A stretch of DNA of 64,000 nt, taken from contig NZ_DFQV01000001.1 in the NCBI RefSeq assembly GCF_002377945.1, forward strand, positions 59,651 through 123,650. Direction: 5' to 3'. Made by a program: the position numbers and the translations under genes. This DNA is from Psychrobacter sp. UBA3480. GTDB taxonomy: Bacteria > Pseudomonadota > Gammaproteobacteria > Pseudomonadales > Moraxellaceae. Positions 7,868-16,916 of this stretch are shown here, piece by piece; position 1 is the stretch's first letter, and each line of letters begins with the position of its first letter. The notes below the pieces were generated by a model, which saw only the letters and a program-made list of their open reading frames with translations, ran no database searches and was not told where the DNA came from.

Positions 7868-9346
7868 TTAGAATGGATATTCACGTGGTTCATTTTGCAT
7901 TGAGATCCAATGCGTTCTAGTGAATTCTTCTAGTACCCACTCACCGTTGAATCGGCCGATACCTGAGTTTTTCTCACCACCGAATGGCGTATTGCTTTCA
8001 TCATTGACCGAGATGTCATTGATGTGGGTCATGCCAGCTCTGATACCGCGAGCGAAACGTAGACCTTTTTGCATATCAGCAGTGAACACCGCACTAGACA
8101 GACCATACATAGAATCATTGGCAATCGATAGCGCATCGTCTTCGTCTTTAGCACGGATGATACCAACCAATGGTCCAAACACTTCATTGCGTGATAGATC
8201 CATTTCGCGAGTCACTTCGGTAAAGATGTGCGGCGGTACGACTTGGCCTTCGATCTCGCCACTGAGTATCATTTTTGCGCCTTCTTCCTGCGCTTTAGCG
8301 ATTTTTTCTTTAAGCGATTTGACTTGTTTTTCGTTGATGATTGGGCCAACAGCGGTATCTTGCTTATTAGGATCACCGACGTTCAATGTTTTAACATGCG
8401 CTAAGAAACGCTCTACAAAATCATCATATATCTCGTCTTCTACAATGACTCTGTTAATTGCGATACAGATTTGACCTTGGTGTAAAAACTTACCAAAGGC
8501 GGCTGCTTTTACTGCTTGCTCAATATCAGCATCTTTTAGTACCACAAATGGACTGTTACCACCTAGCTCAAGTGCCACTTGTTTGATGTATTCACCACCA
8601 TTGGCCAGCTCACCGATATGTTTGCCCACTGAGGTCGAACCTGTGAACGACACTAGACTTGGCGATTTGTGCTCGACGATTGCATCACCTATCTCACTGC
8701 CTGAGCCGACCACGACGTTTAATAGACCTTTTGGAAGACCAGCTTCTTCGAATACTTTGGCCAATAGCAAACCACCTGTCACTGGCGTATCACTAGCAGG
8801 CTTGAGTACCACCGCGTTACCAAGTGCTAAGGCAGGCGCGATAGAGCGCTGCGTTAAATGTAGTGGGAAGTTCCATGGGCTAATGACAGCGACTACGCCG
8901 ATTGGCTCGCGATAAATGAAGTTCTCTTTACCAGGGGTATTCGATGGACGAATCTCACCATGGACACGATTAGGGAATGTCGCTGCTTCAAGGGTAATCG
9001 CGCGCGTCGCACCGAACTCGACCATGGCTTTGATACGAGTACTGCCCGACTCTTTGATTAGCCAATCAACGATTTCTTCTTGGCGCTGATCGAGTATGTT
9101 TACGACTTTATACAACACTGCAGAACGCTCTGCTGGTGTCTGCTTGGCCCACGCTTCTTGAGCTTGGGTCGCCGCATCATAGGCTTCGTTTAACTGATCT
9201 TTGGTCGCTTGCTGAATTTCTACCAGCGTATCACCGTTATATGGGTTGGTATTGGTGTTAGTGCTACCGTCTTTACCGGTTTGCCATTCACCAGCGATAA
9301 ACTGCAAATGGAAGTCACTGTATGCACTCGTAGTATTGGTTGACAT
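7868..9346 (-). CDS. NAD(P)-dependent aldehyde dehydrogenase
   Basis: A 492-residue soluble aldehyde dehydrogenase oxidising aldehydes to acids. Numbered from the chosen Met, the oxyanion Asn159 is in SPWNFPL, the general base Glu260 in LELGGNSP and the catalytic Cys294 in HQGQICIA; the cofactor loop is FTGSTSVG and the C-terminal part holds NEVFGPL. It most resembles benzaldehyde/vanillin/salicylaldehyde-type dehydrogenases. Two close ATG codons exist; the upstream one (9352) overlaps its own AAGGA, so 9346 is preferred. It is divergent from the NemR-type regulator, with the 18-bp operator between them, which suggests induction by reactive electrophiles together with yqhD. Confidence 0.92.
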   Translation of the reverse strand: MSTNTTSAYSDFHLQFIAGEWQTGKDGSTNTNTNPYNGDTLVEIQQATKDQLNEAYDAATQAQEAWAKQTPAERSAVLYKVVNILDQRQEEIVDWLIKESGSTRIKAMVEFGATRAITLEAATFPNRVHGEIRPSNTPGKENFIYREPIGVVAVISPWNFPLHLTQRSIAPALALGNAVVLKPASDTPVTGGLLLAKVFEEAGLPKGLLNVVVGSGSEIGDAIVEHKSPSLVSFTGSTSVGKHIGELANGGEYIKQVALELGGNSPFVVLKDADIEQAVKAAAFGKFLHQGQICIAINRVIVEDEIYDDFVERFLAHVKTLNVGDPNKQDTAVGPIINEKQVKSLKEKIAKAQEEGAKMILSGEIEGQVVPPHIFTEVTREMDLSRNEVFGPLVGIIRAKDEDDALSIANDSMYGLSSAVFTADMQKGLRFARGIRAGMTHINDISVNDESNTPFGGEKNSGIGRFNGEWVLEEFTRTHWISMQNEPREYPF

Positions 9347-9570
9347 AATCATCCTTATTTTTAATTTGTTATGTTAAGTATTGGTTTTCGGTTATTAAAA
9401 TAAAATTATCAAGTCGGCGATATCTTAATGAGAAAATATCTGGCAAGTAGTAAGTCTAAAATCGTTACCAAGCTATTAATCAATAGTCATCAATTGAAAA
9501 GAGCTCTAATGAAAAATGATCTTTAGCAATAAATACTAACGGTAACGGATAACAACAAAACCTACCTTGC

Positions 9571-9585
9571 TAGACGACTGGTCTA
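9571..9585. promoter_or_regulatory. Palindromic NemR-type operator, site 1
   Basis: TAGACGACTGGTCTA is a dyad (TAGAC-N5-GTCTA) between the divergent aldehyde dehydrogenase and nemR-like genes. The extended 18 bases CTAGACGACTGGTCTAAT are identical to a site upstream of yqhD (10587-10604). TetR regulators of the NemR group recognise palindromes of this TAGAC...GTCTA form. The rest of the gap 9347-9774 shows no other strong feature. Confidence 0.75.
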
Positions 9586-9774
9586 ATGCTACCATAGCTA
9601 TCAATAAAACTAGACTACTTTGTCAGTGAATATTGTTGATAAAACGTAACACATATAACTATATCCTATTACAATACGCTATCAACGTGACGTTCAAATG
9701 AACGCTAACTGTTTTAACTGACTATCTAATACATACGCTAATATAAGCAACTACCAAGGGAGACAATCCTGTTT

Positions 9775-10374
9775 ATGTCTAATACAGACGCAACTACCCC
9801 AGATACCAAAGCTCATTTACTTGCTACTGGCTACCAATTAATTGCTAAAAAAGGTTTTACCGCTGTTGGTCTAAAGCAGATTTTAGATACAGCAGGCGTG
9901 CCAAAAGGTTCTTTTTACCACTACTTTGCTTCCAAAGAAGCCTTTGGTGAAGCCATTATTAATCATTACTTTAGTTTATATAAGACTCGGTTAGACGTCA
10001 TCGATGCACAAGATGTCAGTGCGCAGCAAAAGCTATATGATTATTTTCAAAACTGGTATGACACCCAGCAGAACGGCTGTGACCATGAGAAATGCTTGGT
10101 AGTGAAGCTCAGCGCAGAGGTAGCTGATATGTCAGAAACCATGCGTAAGGCACTCGATACTGGCTATCAGCAGACGACCATGTGGCTCGCTAAGCAGATC
10201 AAAGCTGGCTGGCTCGATGAGTCCGTACCACGCCATGATAATATCTCGGCTGAGAGTATGGCCAAGCGTTGGTATTTTGCATGGCTTGGCGCAAGCTTGA
10301 TTGCAAAGATTAGCCAAACCAATACGCCTTTAGCAGAAATTTGGCAGATGACCACGACCCAAATGGGACGCTAA
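9775..10374 (+). CDS. nemR: NemR-like TetR-family redox/electrophile-sensing repressor
   Basis: A 199-residue TetR repressor. The N-terminal helix-turn-helix includes VGLKQILDTAGVPKGSFYHYF (about 31-51). The ligand domain shares KCLVVKLSAEVADMSETMR with E. coli NemR (GCLTVKLSAEV.DLSEDMR) and WLGASLIAKIS with its WLGANLQAKIS. Cys107 therefore corresponds to the NemR sensor cysteine Cys106, and Lys178 to Lys175, the lysine involved in hypochlorite sensing. NemR releases DNA on oxidation or alkylation by bleach, quinones, methylglyoxal and similar compounds. The two matching operators next to it imply control of the aldehyde dehydrogenase, itself and the yqhD group. Confidence 0.87.
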   Translation: MSNTDATTPDTKAHLLATGYQLIAKKGFTAVGLKQILDTAGVPKGSFYHYFASKEAFGEAIINHYFSLYKTRLDVIDAQDVSAQQKLYDYFQNWYDTQQNGCDHEKCLVVKLSAEVADMSETMRKALDTGYQQTTMWLAKQIKAGWLDESVPRHDNISAESMAKRWYFAWLGASLIAKISQTNTPLAEIWQMTTTQMGR

Positions 10375-10430
10375 TAGTTAACTGTTCGAATTTCTAGCGA
10401 CTGCACCTTTAGCACAAACATCATAAACAT

Positions 10431-10505
10431 TAAGGCACATTGAATATTCATAACGCTTCTAGATAGTAGCTGTCAGTACTATGCTTGAGTATTCAGTGTG
10501 CTTTA
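10431..10505. repeat. 75-bp imperfect inverted repeat
   Basis: TAAGGCACATTGAATATTCA (10431-10450) pairs with a sequence ending GTGTGCTTTA at 10486-10505, with four mismatches in 20. It could be a short palindromic mobile repeat or a hairpin at the end of nemR; no T run follows, so a terminator role is doubtful. A similar 22-base half (TTAGGGCGTATTGAACATTCAA) occurs alone at 7370-7391. Confidence 0.55.
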
Positions 10506-10586
10506 TTGCCTTCTCTTTTCCAAAAAAATTTCTTAAAGACATTTGCATATGACTTAAACAGTTATACGAGAGTTTTGTAAATATCA

Positions 10587-10615
10587 CTAGACGACTGGTC
10601 TAATTGGTGTACAAT
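10587..10615 (+). promoter_or_regulatory. NemR-type operator site 2 overlapping the yqhD promoter
   Basis: The palindrome TAGACGACTGGTCTA (10588-10602) is identical to site 1. Its left half TAGACG fits a -35 element, 16 bases ahead of TACAAT (10610-10615) as -10. A repressor bound here would cover the -35 box. The leader to the yqhD start is about 130 bases, with nothing else recognised. Confidence 0.65.
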
Positions 10616-10752
10616 GCGCACAAATATTAAGAATGAATGTCTATACGAGCATTGCTTATCATTCATTGATTGATATCAGACAATATCTCATGTCAAAACA
10701 ATTTAATTGAACCGTTTTTATTAAACACTTTTTATTATTAATTAGGAATCTT

Positions 10753-11964
10753 ATGAATAACTTCCAATACTACAACCCAGTCCGTATCGTTTTTGGTGAA
10801 GGTCAAATCGAGCAATTATCAGATCTAGTTCCTACTGATGCACGTGTTCTTATCACTTATGGTGGTGGTTCAGCACAGCGTACTGGTACTTTAGATGAAG
10901 TAAAAACTGCATTAGCGGCAAGCGGTAACCGTACTGTATTTGAATTTGGTGGCATTGAAGCTAACCCAGAATTCACCACATTACTTAAAGCCGCTGATAT
11001 GGTTAATGAGCACAACATCGACTTCTTATTAGCAGTTGGCGGTGGTTCTGTGATTGACGGCAGCAAATTTGTCGCACTCGTTTCTTCATTGACTGAAGAG
11101 GACGGCACTGTCTCACGTGACCAAGCTTGGGATGCCTTAACTGGTTATTGCAAAAACATCGATTCTGCTGTCGACTTGGGTGCTGTATTGACCATTCCAG
11201 CCACAGGTTCTGAGATGAACTCAGGCGGCGTGATCAACTATAGCGAACGTCAAGCAAAACTACCATTTGGTAACCCACTTGCCTTCCCTAAATTCTCAAT
11301 TCTAGATCCAATCAAAACACTTACCCTGCCTGAACGTCAGGTTATGAATGGTGTGGCTGATGCATTTGTTCATGTAATGGAACAGTATCTGACTTACCCA
11401 GTAAACGCGAAAGTACAAGACGCCTTTGCTGAAAGCTTGCTTAAAATTCTTATCGATGAGGGTCTAGTTGTTAAGCAAGATCCAGAAAACCTAGAAACAC
11501 GTAAGAACATTATGTGGACAGCGACCATGGCCTTGAACGGTCTGATCGGTACTGGTGTACCACAAGATTGGACAACTCATATGGTTGGTCATGAGCTAAC
11601 ATCACTACACGCTATCGATCATGCACGTACGCTAACCATCGTATTGCCATCAGTTATGCGTGAGCTAAAAGAAAGCAAAAAAGAAAAACTGCTTCAGTAT
11701 GCACGTAACGTATGGAACATTACCGATACTGATCAAGACGACGATGCCATCATCGAAACTGCCATTGTTTACACTGAAAACTTCTTCCGCGAGCTTGGCT
11801 TGCCAGTTAGCCTAGAAGACGTTGACTTGACGGAATCAGCGATTGATCCAATTATCAAGCAACTTGAAGTGCATAACATGGTTAAGCTTGGTGAACATGG
11901 TACCAACGACTTAGAAGTATCACGTCGTATCTTGCAGCGCGCTGTAACTAGCAAAGCGTCTTAA
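10753..11964 (+). CDS. yqhD: NADPH-dependent aldehyde reductase YqhD (iron-type alcohol dehydrogenase)
   Basis: A 403-residue group III metal alcohol dehydrogenase that reduces toxic aldehydes (methylglyoxal, acrolein, malondialdehyde, furfural) with NADPH. Almost every block of E. coli YqhD is seen: RVLITYGGGS (31-40), VGGGSVIDGSKF (95-106), PATGSEMN (149-156), GVADAFVH with metal ligands Asp203 and His207, and HMVGHELTSLHAIDH with ligands His276 and His290; QYARNVWNIT lies in the C-terminal half. A good RBS (TTAGGAAT) precedes the ATG. It follows the second NemR-type operator and is probably the first gene of an electrophile-detoxification unit, although the gaps of 166 and 239 bases to the next genes leave room for further promoters. 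Confidence 0.95.
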   Translation: MNNFQYYNPVRIVFGEGQIEQLSDLVPTDARVLITYGGGSAQRTGTLDEVKTALAASGNRTVFEFGGIEANPEFTTLLKAADMVNEHNIDFLLAVGGGSVIDGSKFVALVSSLTEEDGTVSRDQAWDALTGYCKNIDSAVDLGAVLTIPATGSEMNSGGVINYSERQAKLPFGNPLAFPKFSILDPIKTLTLPERQVMNGVADAFVHVMEQYLTYPVNAKVQDAFAESLLKILIDEGLVVKQDPENLETRKNIMWTATMALNGLIGTGVPQDWTTHMVGHELTSLHAIDHARTLTIVLPSVMRELKESKKEKLLQYARNVWNITDTDQDDDAIIETAIVYTENFFRELGLPVSLEDVDLTESAIDPIIKQLEVHNMVKLGEHGTNDLEVSRRILQRAVTSKAS

Positions 11965-12130
11965 TAAGCGCTTTAGCAAGAACTGTCAGAACAATTATAA
12001 GAAAAATCGCGACAGTAACAATAAGTACATATCGTTATGCTATTTATAGAGTAGCTATTCCATGCTGAGTAGCTACTACATTTACCACCACTATAATAAT
12101 GACAATTAATAAATATAAAGGAGTCTTACA

Positions 12131-13180
12131 ATGAGCTTCGACAAACAACAGAATCAACAAACAAACCGTCAAATCAAATTGGCTAGCCGTCCTAATGGCG
12201 TACCTACTGCTGACAACTTTGACATGGCAACTAGCGACATTCCTACGCCAAAAGATAACGAGATGCTACTACGCACGGTATATCTGTCACTAGATCCGTA
12301 TATGCGTGGGCGTATGAGCGATGCAAAAAGCTATGCAGACCCGTTAGAAGTCGGTGACGTCATCATGGGTGGTACCGTAGCGCAAGTGGTCGAGTCGAAT
12401 ATCGACAGCTTCGCGGTAGGCGACTTAGTCGTATCAAACTCAGGCTGGCAGGACTACAGTGTCAGTGATGGCGAAGGCGTCCTCAAACTAGACAAAAACA
12501 TGTCAAATCCTTCTTATGGTTTAGGCGTGTTAGGTATGCCAGGGTTCACCGGTTACATGGGTCTGACTGATATCGGTAAACCACAAAAAGGCGAAACCTT
12601 AGTTGTGGCAGCAGCAACTGGACCCGTTGGTGCCACGGTCGGTCAAGTCGGTAATCAATATGGTCTGCGCACTGTCGGTGTGGCAGGCGGCAAAGAGAAA
12701 TGCGACTTTGCGGTCAATGAGCTTGGCTTCGATATCTGTATCGATCACAAAGCTGACGACTTCGCTGAGCAATTAAAAGCAGCGTGTCCAGATGGTATCG
12801 ACATCTACTATGAAAACGTTGGCGGTAAAGTATTTGATGCGGTAATGCCATTACTTAACGACCACGCACGTATTCCAGTATGTGGTCTGGTATCGCAGTA
12901 CAACGCCACTGATTTACCGGATGGCAAAGATCGCCTAGGTATGCTGATGGGTCTTATCTTAAGCCAACGCCTAACTGTCAGAGGTTTCATTATCTTTGAA
13001 GAGTACGGCGACCACTTCCCAGAGTTCTTAGAAACCATGAGCAAATGGGTGGAGTCAGGCGAAGTAAAAACCAAAGAGCACATTACTGACGGTCTAGATA
13101 ATGCCCCAGATGCATTTGTCAGTATGTTAAACGGTGATAACTTTGGTAAGACTGTAATCAAAGTATCTGACGTTAACTAG
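12131..13180 (+). CDS. curA: NADP-dependent alkenal/one oxidoreductase (CurA-like MDR family)
   Basis: A 349-residue zinc-free medium-chain reductase of the leukotriene B4 dehydrogenase/CurA group, which reduces the double bond of alpha,beta-unsaturated aldehydes and ketones with NADPH. Visible signatures are YLSLDPYMRGRM near 47-58, the GMPGFTGYMGL segment near 138, the nucleotide loop AAATGPVGATVGQ near 156, the KCDF clamp region and YYENVGG near 220, and the C-terminal GKTVIKV. A GGAGTC RBS precedes the ATG. Its position in the yqhD/DJ-1/GST row fits removal of lipid-derived or quinone-type electrophiles. Confidence 0.9.
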   Translation: MSFDKQQNQQTNRQIKLASRPNGVPTADNFDMATSDIPTPKDNEMLLRTVYLSLDPYMRGRMSDAKSYADPLEVGDVIMGGTVAQVVESNIDSFAVGDLVVSNSGWQDYSVSDGEGVLKLDKNMSNPSYGLGVLGMPGFTGYMGLTDIGKPQKGETLVVAAATGPVGATVGQVGNQYGLRTVGVAGGKEKCDFAVNELGFDICIDHKADDFAEQLKAACPDGIDIYYENVGGKVFDAVMPLLNDHARIPVCGLVSQYNATDLPDGKDRLGMLMGLILSQRLTVRGFIIFEEYGDHFPEFLETMSKWVESGEVKTKEHITDGLDNAPDAFVSMLNGDNFGKTVIKVSDVN

Positions 13181-13419
13181 TTACTGGTTAAACATTCACT
13201 AGTTAAGCAGCTACTGACAGTTAGCAATCGTTGTGAATAACTACTTAACAACATAAATTGCTAATATCACTACTGAAAGTTGCTTACAAAGCAGGAATAA
13301 TGCTAACAGTCATTATTTGCATTTAGGCTAATTAAGTAAAAACGGCTAATGATGTAACGTAAAACTTATGACTGTTGGCTATATAGTTACTAACACATAA
13401 ATAATAAACAAGGATAATT

Positions 13420-14097
13420 ATGAACATTTTAATGGTACTAACGTCTCATGACCGTTTAGGCGATACTGGTAAGAAAACTGGCTTTTGGCTAGAAGAATTT
13501 GCTGCTCCTTACTACGCATTTCTTGACGCTGGCGTAAATGTAACTCTAGCTTCTCCAGCTGGCGGTCAGCCACCACTAGATCCTAGTAGTGACACAGAAG
13601 ACACGCAAACCAAAGATACCACTCGTTTTAAAGACGATAAAGACGCGCAAGAGCATTTGGCTAATACCAAAAAACTTGCTGATATGAACGCTGAAGATTT
13701 CGATTCAGTATTCTACCCAGGTGGCCATGGCCCATTGTGGGATTTGGCAGTAGATAAAAACTCTATCGATCTGATCGAGACTTTTGTTAAGCAAGATAAG
13801 CCTGTTGCTTTCGTTTGTCATTCTCCTGCAGCGCTTAAAAACGTTAAAGTCGATGGCGAGTATTTGGTAAAAGACAAAACAGTGACTGGTTTCACTAACT
13901 CTGAAGAAGACGCAGTTGGCCTAACAGACGTAGTACCGTTCCTAGTAGAAGACGCATTGAAAGCTAATGGCGGTAACTACGAAAAAGCGGCTGATTGGGA
14001 ATCGTTTGTCGTTGAAGATGGTCTGCTAATCACAGGTCAAAATCCTGCATCATCGGAAGAAGCTGCTAAGCGCCTAATGGCAAAGCTGAAAGGTTAG
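13420..14097 (+). CDS. DJ-1/PfpI-family Hsp31-like glyoxalase III / protein deglycase candidate
   Basis: A 225-residue class I glutamine-amidotransferase-like protein. Glu25 in TGFWLEEF, Cys133 and His134 in AFVCHSPAAL form the arrangement of the Hsp31 branch of DJ-1 proteins, which convert methylglyoxal to lactate without glutathione and protect proteins against glycation. The nucleophile elbow FYPGGHGP precedes at 98-105. Its length equals that of the yeast Hsp31-like subgroup rather than PfpI. It lies 30 bases ahead of the glutathione transferase gene, so the two are almost certainly cotranscribed, and it belongs to the NemR-flanked aldehyde-defence block. Confidence 0.88.
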   Translation: MNILMVLTSHDRLGDTGKKTGFWLEEFAAPYYAFLDAGVNVTLASPAGGQPPLDPSSDTEDTQTKDTTRFKDDKDAQEHLANTKKLADMNAEDFDSVFYPGGHGPLWDLAVDKNSIDLIETFVKQDKPVAFVCHSPAALKNVKVDGEYLVKDKTVTGFTNSEEDAVGLTDVVPFLVEDALKANGGNYEKAADWESFVVEDGLLITGQNPASSEEAAKRLMAKLKG

Positions 14098-14127
14098 TCA
14101 AATTCACTACACAATAAGGTCGATACC

Positions 14128-14757
14128 ATGATTCGCTTACATCATCTCAATCAATCACGTTCATTACGTACGCTATGGCTCTTAGAAGAGCTAGGTGTTC
14201 CTTATGAAGTAGTCAGTCATCAGCGCGATGCCAAAACTCATTTAGCACCAGATTCTCTAAAGGCTGTACATCCACTCGGTAAGTCTCCGGTTATCGAAAT
14301 GGATGGACAAATTTATGCTGAGTCAGGTGCTATCACTGAGTTATTGATTGAGCGGTTTGCGCCAGAGCGTCTGCGCCCTGCTACAGGAAGCTCAGACTAT
14401 GGCTACTATCTACAGTGGATTGATTTTGCAGAAAGCTCGCTCATGTTGCCATTAATGCTTGAGTTATTTACCAACAAAGCAGGCATCAATGACAATGAGT
14501 TTTTAAACGGCTATATCGAGACAGAAAAAACCAGATTGTTTAAATATCTGGATGCCTCAGTTGAAGGTAAGTCATTTATTGTAGGTGATAAGCTGAGCGG
14601 TGCCGACTTTATGCTGTCATTCGATTTGATTATTCTTGCTAAGCGTCAGAAACTTGACGCTTATCCGCATATCAAACAGTATGCTGAAAAGTTGGCCAGT
14701 CTTGATAGTTATCAGCGTGCGTTTCAGCTAGAAGCAAAATATGACGAATCGATTTAG
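14128..14757 (+). CDS. Glutathione S-transferase
   Basis: A 209-residue cytosolic glutathione transferase. Residues 1-78 form the thioredoxin-like domain with NQSRSLRTLWLLEELG (candidate catalytic Ser around 10-13), the cis-proline motif GKSPVIEMDG (about 52-61) and the glutathione-binding ESGAITELL; residues 88-205 form the helical domain containing GDKLSGADFML. It follows the DJ-1 gene by 30 bases and ends at a clear terminator. Conjugation of electrophiles fits the neighbours; the exact class is not assigned. Confidence 0.9.
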   Translation: MIRLHHLNQSRSLRTLWLLEELGVPYEVVSHQRDAKTHLAPDSLKAVHPLGKSPVIEMDGQIYAESGAITELLIERFAPERLRPATGSSDYGYYLQWIDFAESSLMLPLMLELFTNKAGINDNEFLNGYIETEKTRLFKYLDASVEGKSFIVGDKLSGADFMLSFDLIILAKRQKLDAYPHIKQYAEKLASLDSYQRAFQLEAKYDESI

Positions 14758-14828
14758 TATTTGGTATTCATTGATACATCGGTATTAGCCACAATACTAT
14801 TTACTGACTGACCAATTTTTCGATACAC

Positions 14829-14856
14829 AAAAACAGCTCTGTATAGAGCTGTTTTT
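14829..14856 (+). terminator. Rho-independent terminator after the GST gene
   Basis: Stem AAAACAGCTCT / AGAGCTGTTTT with a 4-base loop and a T run. It ends the electrophile-defence block. The remaining gap to 15142 is AT-rich and presumably holds the promoter of the efflux pair, but no clear site was identified. Confidence 0.88.
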
Positions 14857-15142
14857 TATGCTTATAGCATTTTTTGCTTGTCTTATGATTCGTTAAATTG
14901 CATAACATACTGCTATATCTTTATTATGTAGAGCCAATGAGTTACGCGCCAATGACAAAAGCGCTATAAAGATTATGATAAAATATGCCCTGCATTTCTT
15001 GGGTTATCTTTCCAGTTTGACCAGCATTTATATCAGTAACTCCGCTGTTTTTAAGCTATGAACATTCATCGTACTGACCTGATTTTGCGTCTGGAATCTG
15101 TTCTATGCCATTCTATTTCCTTATACAGATTATGGTACGTCC

Positions 15143-16831
15143 ATGAGTAATGAATATCAGTTTAAGCCCCACGAACAACCGATAATGGTGGGCTCTCCTG
15201 CCAATCCTGATCATCCTGCACGCCGTAAATTATTTTACTTACTGATTGGAATTTTCGTTGGTCTCACTGCCAGTTTCCAAAACGGTCTGCTCGTCGCAAA
15301 TCTTACTCAAATTCAAGGTCAACTGGGCTTAACGCCAGCCGAAGGGGGTTGGATATCTGTTAGCTATAATATGACCAATGCCTGTATCACCGTTCTGCTG
15401 TACAAAATTCGCCAACAATTTGGTATGTCACTTTTTAGTAAAATCACCCTGTTCTTTTTGTTGGCTGCCACGAGTTTACAGTGGCTAATCAGTAGTCATT
15501 TATTAGATACGCCTAATATAGGAATTGAGCCTTATTATCTAGAGATTGTCGCCAGAGGACTTAGTGGTATGGTCGCAAGTGGCATGACCATTTTAGGGTT
15601 ATTCTACTGTTTGCAAGGCATGCCAACCGTCAAGCGCACCAGTGGCTTGATATTGGGTTTTGGCTTGGTGCAGTTTGGTATCCCATTATCACGAATCATC
15701 TCGCCCTACCTCGCCATCGACGGTCAGCTTGAAAACTTATTTCTATTTCAATTTGGTTTGGCACTGATTTGTTTTGGACTGATTAACATATTGGAGTTAC
15801 CACCAGGCAATACAGAAAAAGTATTTGAGAAACTCGATTTTTTAAGCTTTGCTTTTTTTGCGAGCGGTCTAGCTGCACTGGCTGTAATTTTGGTGCAAGG
15901 TAGGATTTTATGGTGGACGACGCCTTGGCTCGTCTATCCACTGATGATTGCTATTGTTGGGATTGGCATCGCCTTATGGATTGAGACACATCGCAAAAAC
16001 CCGATGCTACAAGTCCGCTGGATGCGTAGTCGCAATATTATTGCCTTTATGATTACCGGCGCTGTTATGCGAATTTTGCTATCTGAACAAAATGTCGGTG
16101 CTGCAGGCCTACTTGCTAATTTGGGTTATGGTAACGATCAGCTGGTTACTTTTTATGCTGTCATAATGGCTGCCAGTGTGCTGGCTTTGGTGATTAGTAT
16201 TTTTAGTACCAATCCAATGGACTTGCGCCGTCCTGTTATTTTTGCAGTGGCATTGATTGCCTTGGGCTCTTGGATGGACGTTGGGGTCTCTATCAACTCC
16301 GCTCCCTATATGTTTTATATTAGCCAGTTTTTGATTGCATTTGCCGCGGTATATTTCATGGGACCTTTGGTTTTCGAAGGATTCTTGCGAGCTATTGCTA
16401 GTGGCCCTGCTTATATCATTAGTTTTTCGGTTATCTTTGGTATTTCCCAAACGGTTGGCGGATTGGCAGGTGCAGCGGCTATTCAGGCATTTACGACCAT
16501 TCGTACACAGGTCCATTATGCAGATATGGTCAGCTCACTGAATTTGGGTGATCCTACGTTTAGCGCTCAAATTGCTGGTACTCGCAGTGTATTATCAAAT
16601 CAAACGACGGATACAGCGCAAGCGAATGTGGCTGCAATGAGTCAAGTGTTGCAAGGGATTCAACGCCAAGCAACTGTCTCCGCTTATAGCGACCTGTTCT
16701 TTTTAATGGCCAGTTTTGCTACTTTCGTTACAGCCATTTTATTGATCAATTATTTTTATAACCGTTACCACAAGCGCAATCCACTTGCTAAAGAGCTTGC
16801 GGTTATTGCAAAAATGCGTGAGTCAAAATAA
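15143..16831 (+). CDS. EmrB/QacA-like (DHA2) MFS efflux transporter
   Basis: A 562-residue inner-membrane protein with about 14 hydrophobic helices. The first cytoplasmic segment is followed by LFYLLIGIFVGLTASFQNGLLVANL, and LTPAEGGWISVSYNM matches the position where EmrB-type pumps have QWVxTSY. A long periplasmic loop lies before the last helix (about residues 460-520). It is followed by the EmrA-like adaptor gene, so both form a tripartite efflux pump that would borrow an outer-membrane TolC-like protein encoded elsewhere. The gene order, pump then adaptor, is the reverse of E. coli emrAB. Substrate unknown, probably hydrophobic drugs or acids. Confidence 0.88.
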   Translation: MSNEYQFKPHEQPIMVGSPANPDHPARRKLFYLLIGIFVGLTASFQNGLLVANLTQIQGQLGLTPAEGGWISVSYNMTNACITVLLYKIRQQFGMSLFSKITLFFLLAATSLQWLISSHLLDTPNIGIEPYYLEIVARGLSGMVASGMTILGLFYCLQGMPTVKRTSGLILGFGLVQFGIPLSRIISPYLAIDGQLENLFLFQFGLALICFGLINILELPPGNTEKVFEKLDFLSFAFFASGLAALAVILVQGRILWWTTPWLVYPLMIAIVGIGIALWIETHRKNPMLQVRWMRSRNIIAFMITGAVMRILLSEQNVGAAGLLANLGYGNDQLVTFYAVIMAASVLALVISIFSTNPMDLRRPVIFAVALIALGSWMDVGVSINSAPYMFYISQFLIAFAAVYFMGPLVFEGFLRAIASGPAYIISFSVIFGISQTVGGLAGAAAIQAFTTIRTQVHYADMVSSLNLGDPTFSAQIAGTRSVLSNQTTDTAQANVAAMSQVLQGIQRQATVSAYSDLFFLMASFATFVTAILLINYFYNRYHKRNPLAKELAVIAKMRESK

Positions 16832-16916
16832 CTCAGTTTATTCTATTAATAATGTTTCACCCTGTTCGTTTATAGCCAGTCTATTTTAATATTTATTGAA
16901 AATTTAGGAGCACGTC

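Noticed and set aside
7920..8915. Plus-strand frames of 184 and 110 residues
   Set aside because: They are mirror frames of the aldehyde dehydrogenase gene, whose motifs are unmistakable on the minus strand.
10431..10505. Terminator of nemR
   Set aside because: The hairpin has no following T run and several mismatches; listed as a repeat instead.
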